The translations under genes were made by a program, and so were the position numbers. A stretch of 5,526 nucleotides of DNA from Chloroflexota bacterium (lineage in GTDB: Bacteria > Chloroflexota > Limnocylindria > Limnocylindrales > CSP1-4). The stretch's first letter is position 1. Every line of letters begins with the position of its first letter. The notes under the pieces are model-generated. The model was not told where the DNA came from and did no database searches. It was given only the letters and a program-made list of their open reading frames with translations. Shown here piece by piece: positions 5,358 through 5,526 of this stretch. The DNA lies in NCBI GenBank assembly GCA_027457005.1, contig DAIDTV010000115.1, positions 1-5,526 on the forward strand, read 5' to 3'.

Positions 5358-5526
5358 ATGTCCGCGATGTCAGTCGGCGCTCATCGTTGGTTCCCAGAGA
5401 CGAGCCGGGTACAGCGGATCGGAGCCCAGCCCGGGTCCCTGCTCCAGTTCGGCGTCGGTACCGCGCTCATCCTCCTGCTGGGGGGAGCGCCTCCCCTCCT
5501 GCTGATCGGTGCGGCCACCCCCCCCC
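5358..5526 (+). CDS. N-terminal part of a second membrane-type protein (cut by window end)
   Basis: From ATG 5358 an open frame of 56 codons runs to the edge without a stop: MSAMSVGAHRWFPETSR, then VQRIGAQPGSLLQFG, then a hydrophobic stretch VGTALILLLGGAPPLLLIGA at about residues 33-52. A short basic N-terminus before a long hydrophobic run suggests a membrane protein with its first helix reached. The double proline in that run would kink or split it. A second in-frame ATG at 5367 is possible, but the RBS favours 5358. It starts 20 bases after the stop of the four-helix protein, so the two are probably co-transcribed. Too little is visible to name a family. Confidence 0.6.
   Translation, partial: MSAMSVGAHRWFPETSRVQRIGAQPGSLLQFGVGTALILLLGGAPPLLLIGAATPP

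Noticed and set aside
5518..5526. Run of nine C at the right edge
   Set aside because: Possibly a contig-end homopolymer artefact or just the window cut. It lies inside the open frame of the partial gene and gives no functional signal, though it may affect that frame if miscounted.
1..5526. CRISPR arrays, tRNA/rRNA genes, insertion sequences, attachment sites
   Set aside because: No regularly spaced repeats, no cloverleaf-like segment, no transposase or integrase motifs and no long terminal inverted repeats were seen on either strand.

Overview
The window is a GC-rich (roughly 70% by eye) bacterial chromosomal stretch with G/C-rich third codon positions and Shine-Dalgarno led starts. The Ser/Ala/Pro/Gly-rich lipoprotein style, an AfsR-like ATPase with a LuxR tail, and the DUF5996-like and C45-like fragments fit a soil-type Actinomycetota or Chloroflexota (Limnocylindria-like) genome. 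The phylum is an inference from style. Nothing in the window fixes it.

Layout. At 1-149 (minus) lies the C-terminal part of what looks like a DUF5996 protein, cut off by an in-frame stop upstream and by the window edge downstream. From 150 to 312 there is non-coding DNA with one strong GC hairpin. At 313-867 (minus) is a secreted lipoprotein of the COG4315 / Lipoprotein_15 type, with a clear lipobox, RBS and an ECF-like promoter candidate upstream. From 868 to 1218 there is no convincing gene, only that promoter region and a hydrophobic plus-strand remnant. At 1219-2325 (minus) is a C45-like (acyltransferase/acylase) Ntn-hydrolase that appears to have lost its catalytic cysteine and part of its core. 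At 2420-4657 (minus) is a large STAND-type ATPase regulator with a C-terminal LuxR HTH. A 224-base divergent intergenic region (4658-4881) follows, with a perfect 17-bp dyad almost exactly midway. On the plus strand come a four-helix membrane protein (4882-5337) and the start of a second membrane-type protein (5358 to the edge), probably one operon.

How it may work together. The regulator probably controls its own promoter, the divergent membrane operon, or both, through the intergenic dyad. The hydrolase-like gene lies 94 bases downstream of the regulator in the same direction and may be co-transcribed with it. The lipoprotein is probably an independent unit. Several pieces (DUF5996 tail, hydrolase with lost catalytic residues, orphan hydrophobic segment) suggest that the left half of the window is decaying. 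I see no mobile element, CRISPR array, RNA gene or defence cassette. I do not find a clear new multi-gene system; the best leads are the nucleophile-less hydrolase beside a STAND regulator and the central dyad.
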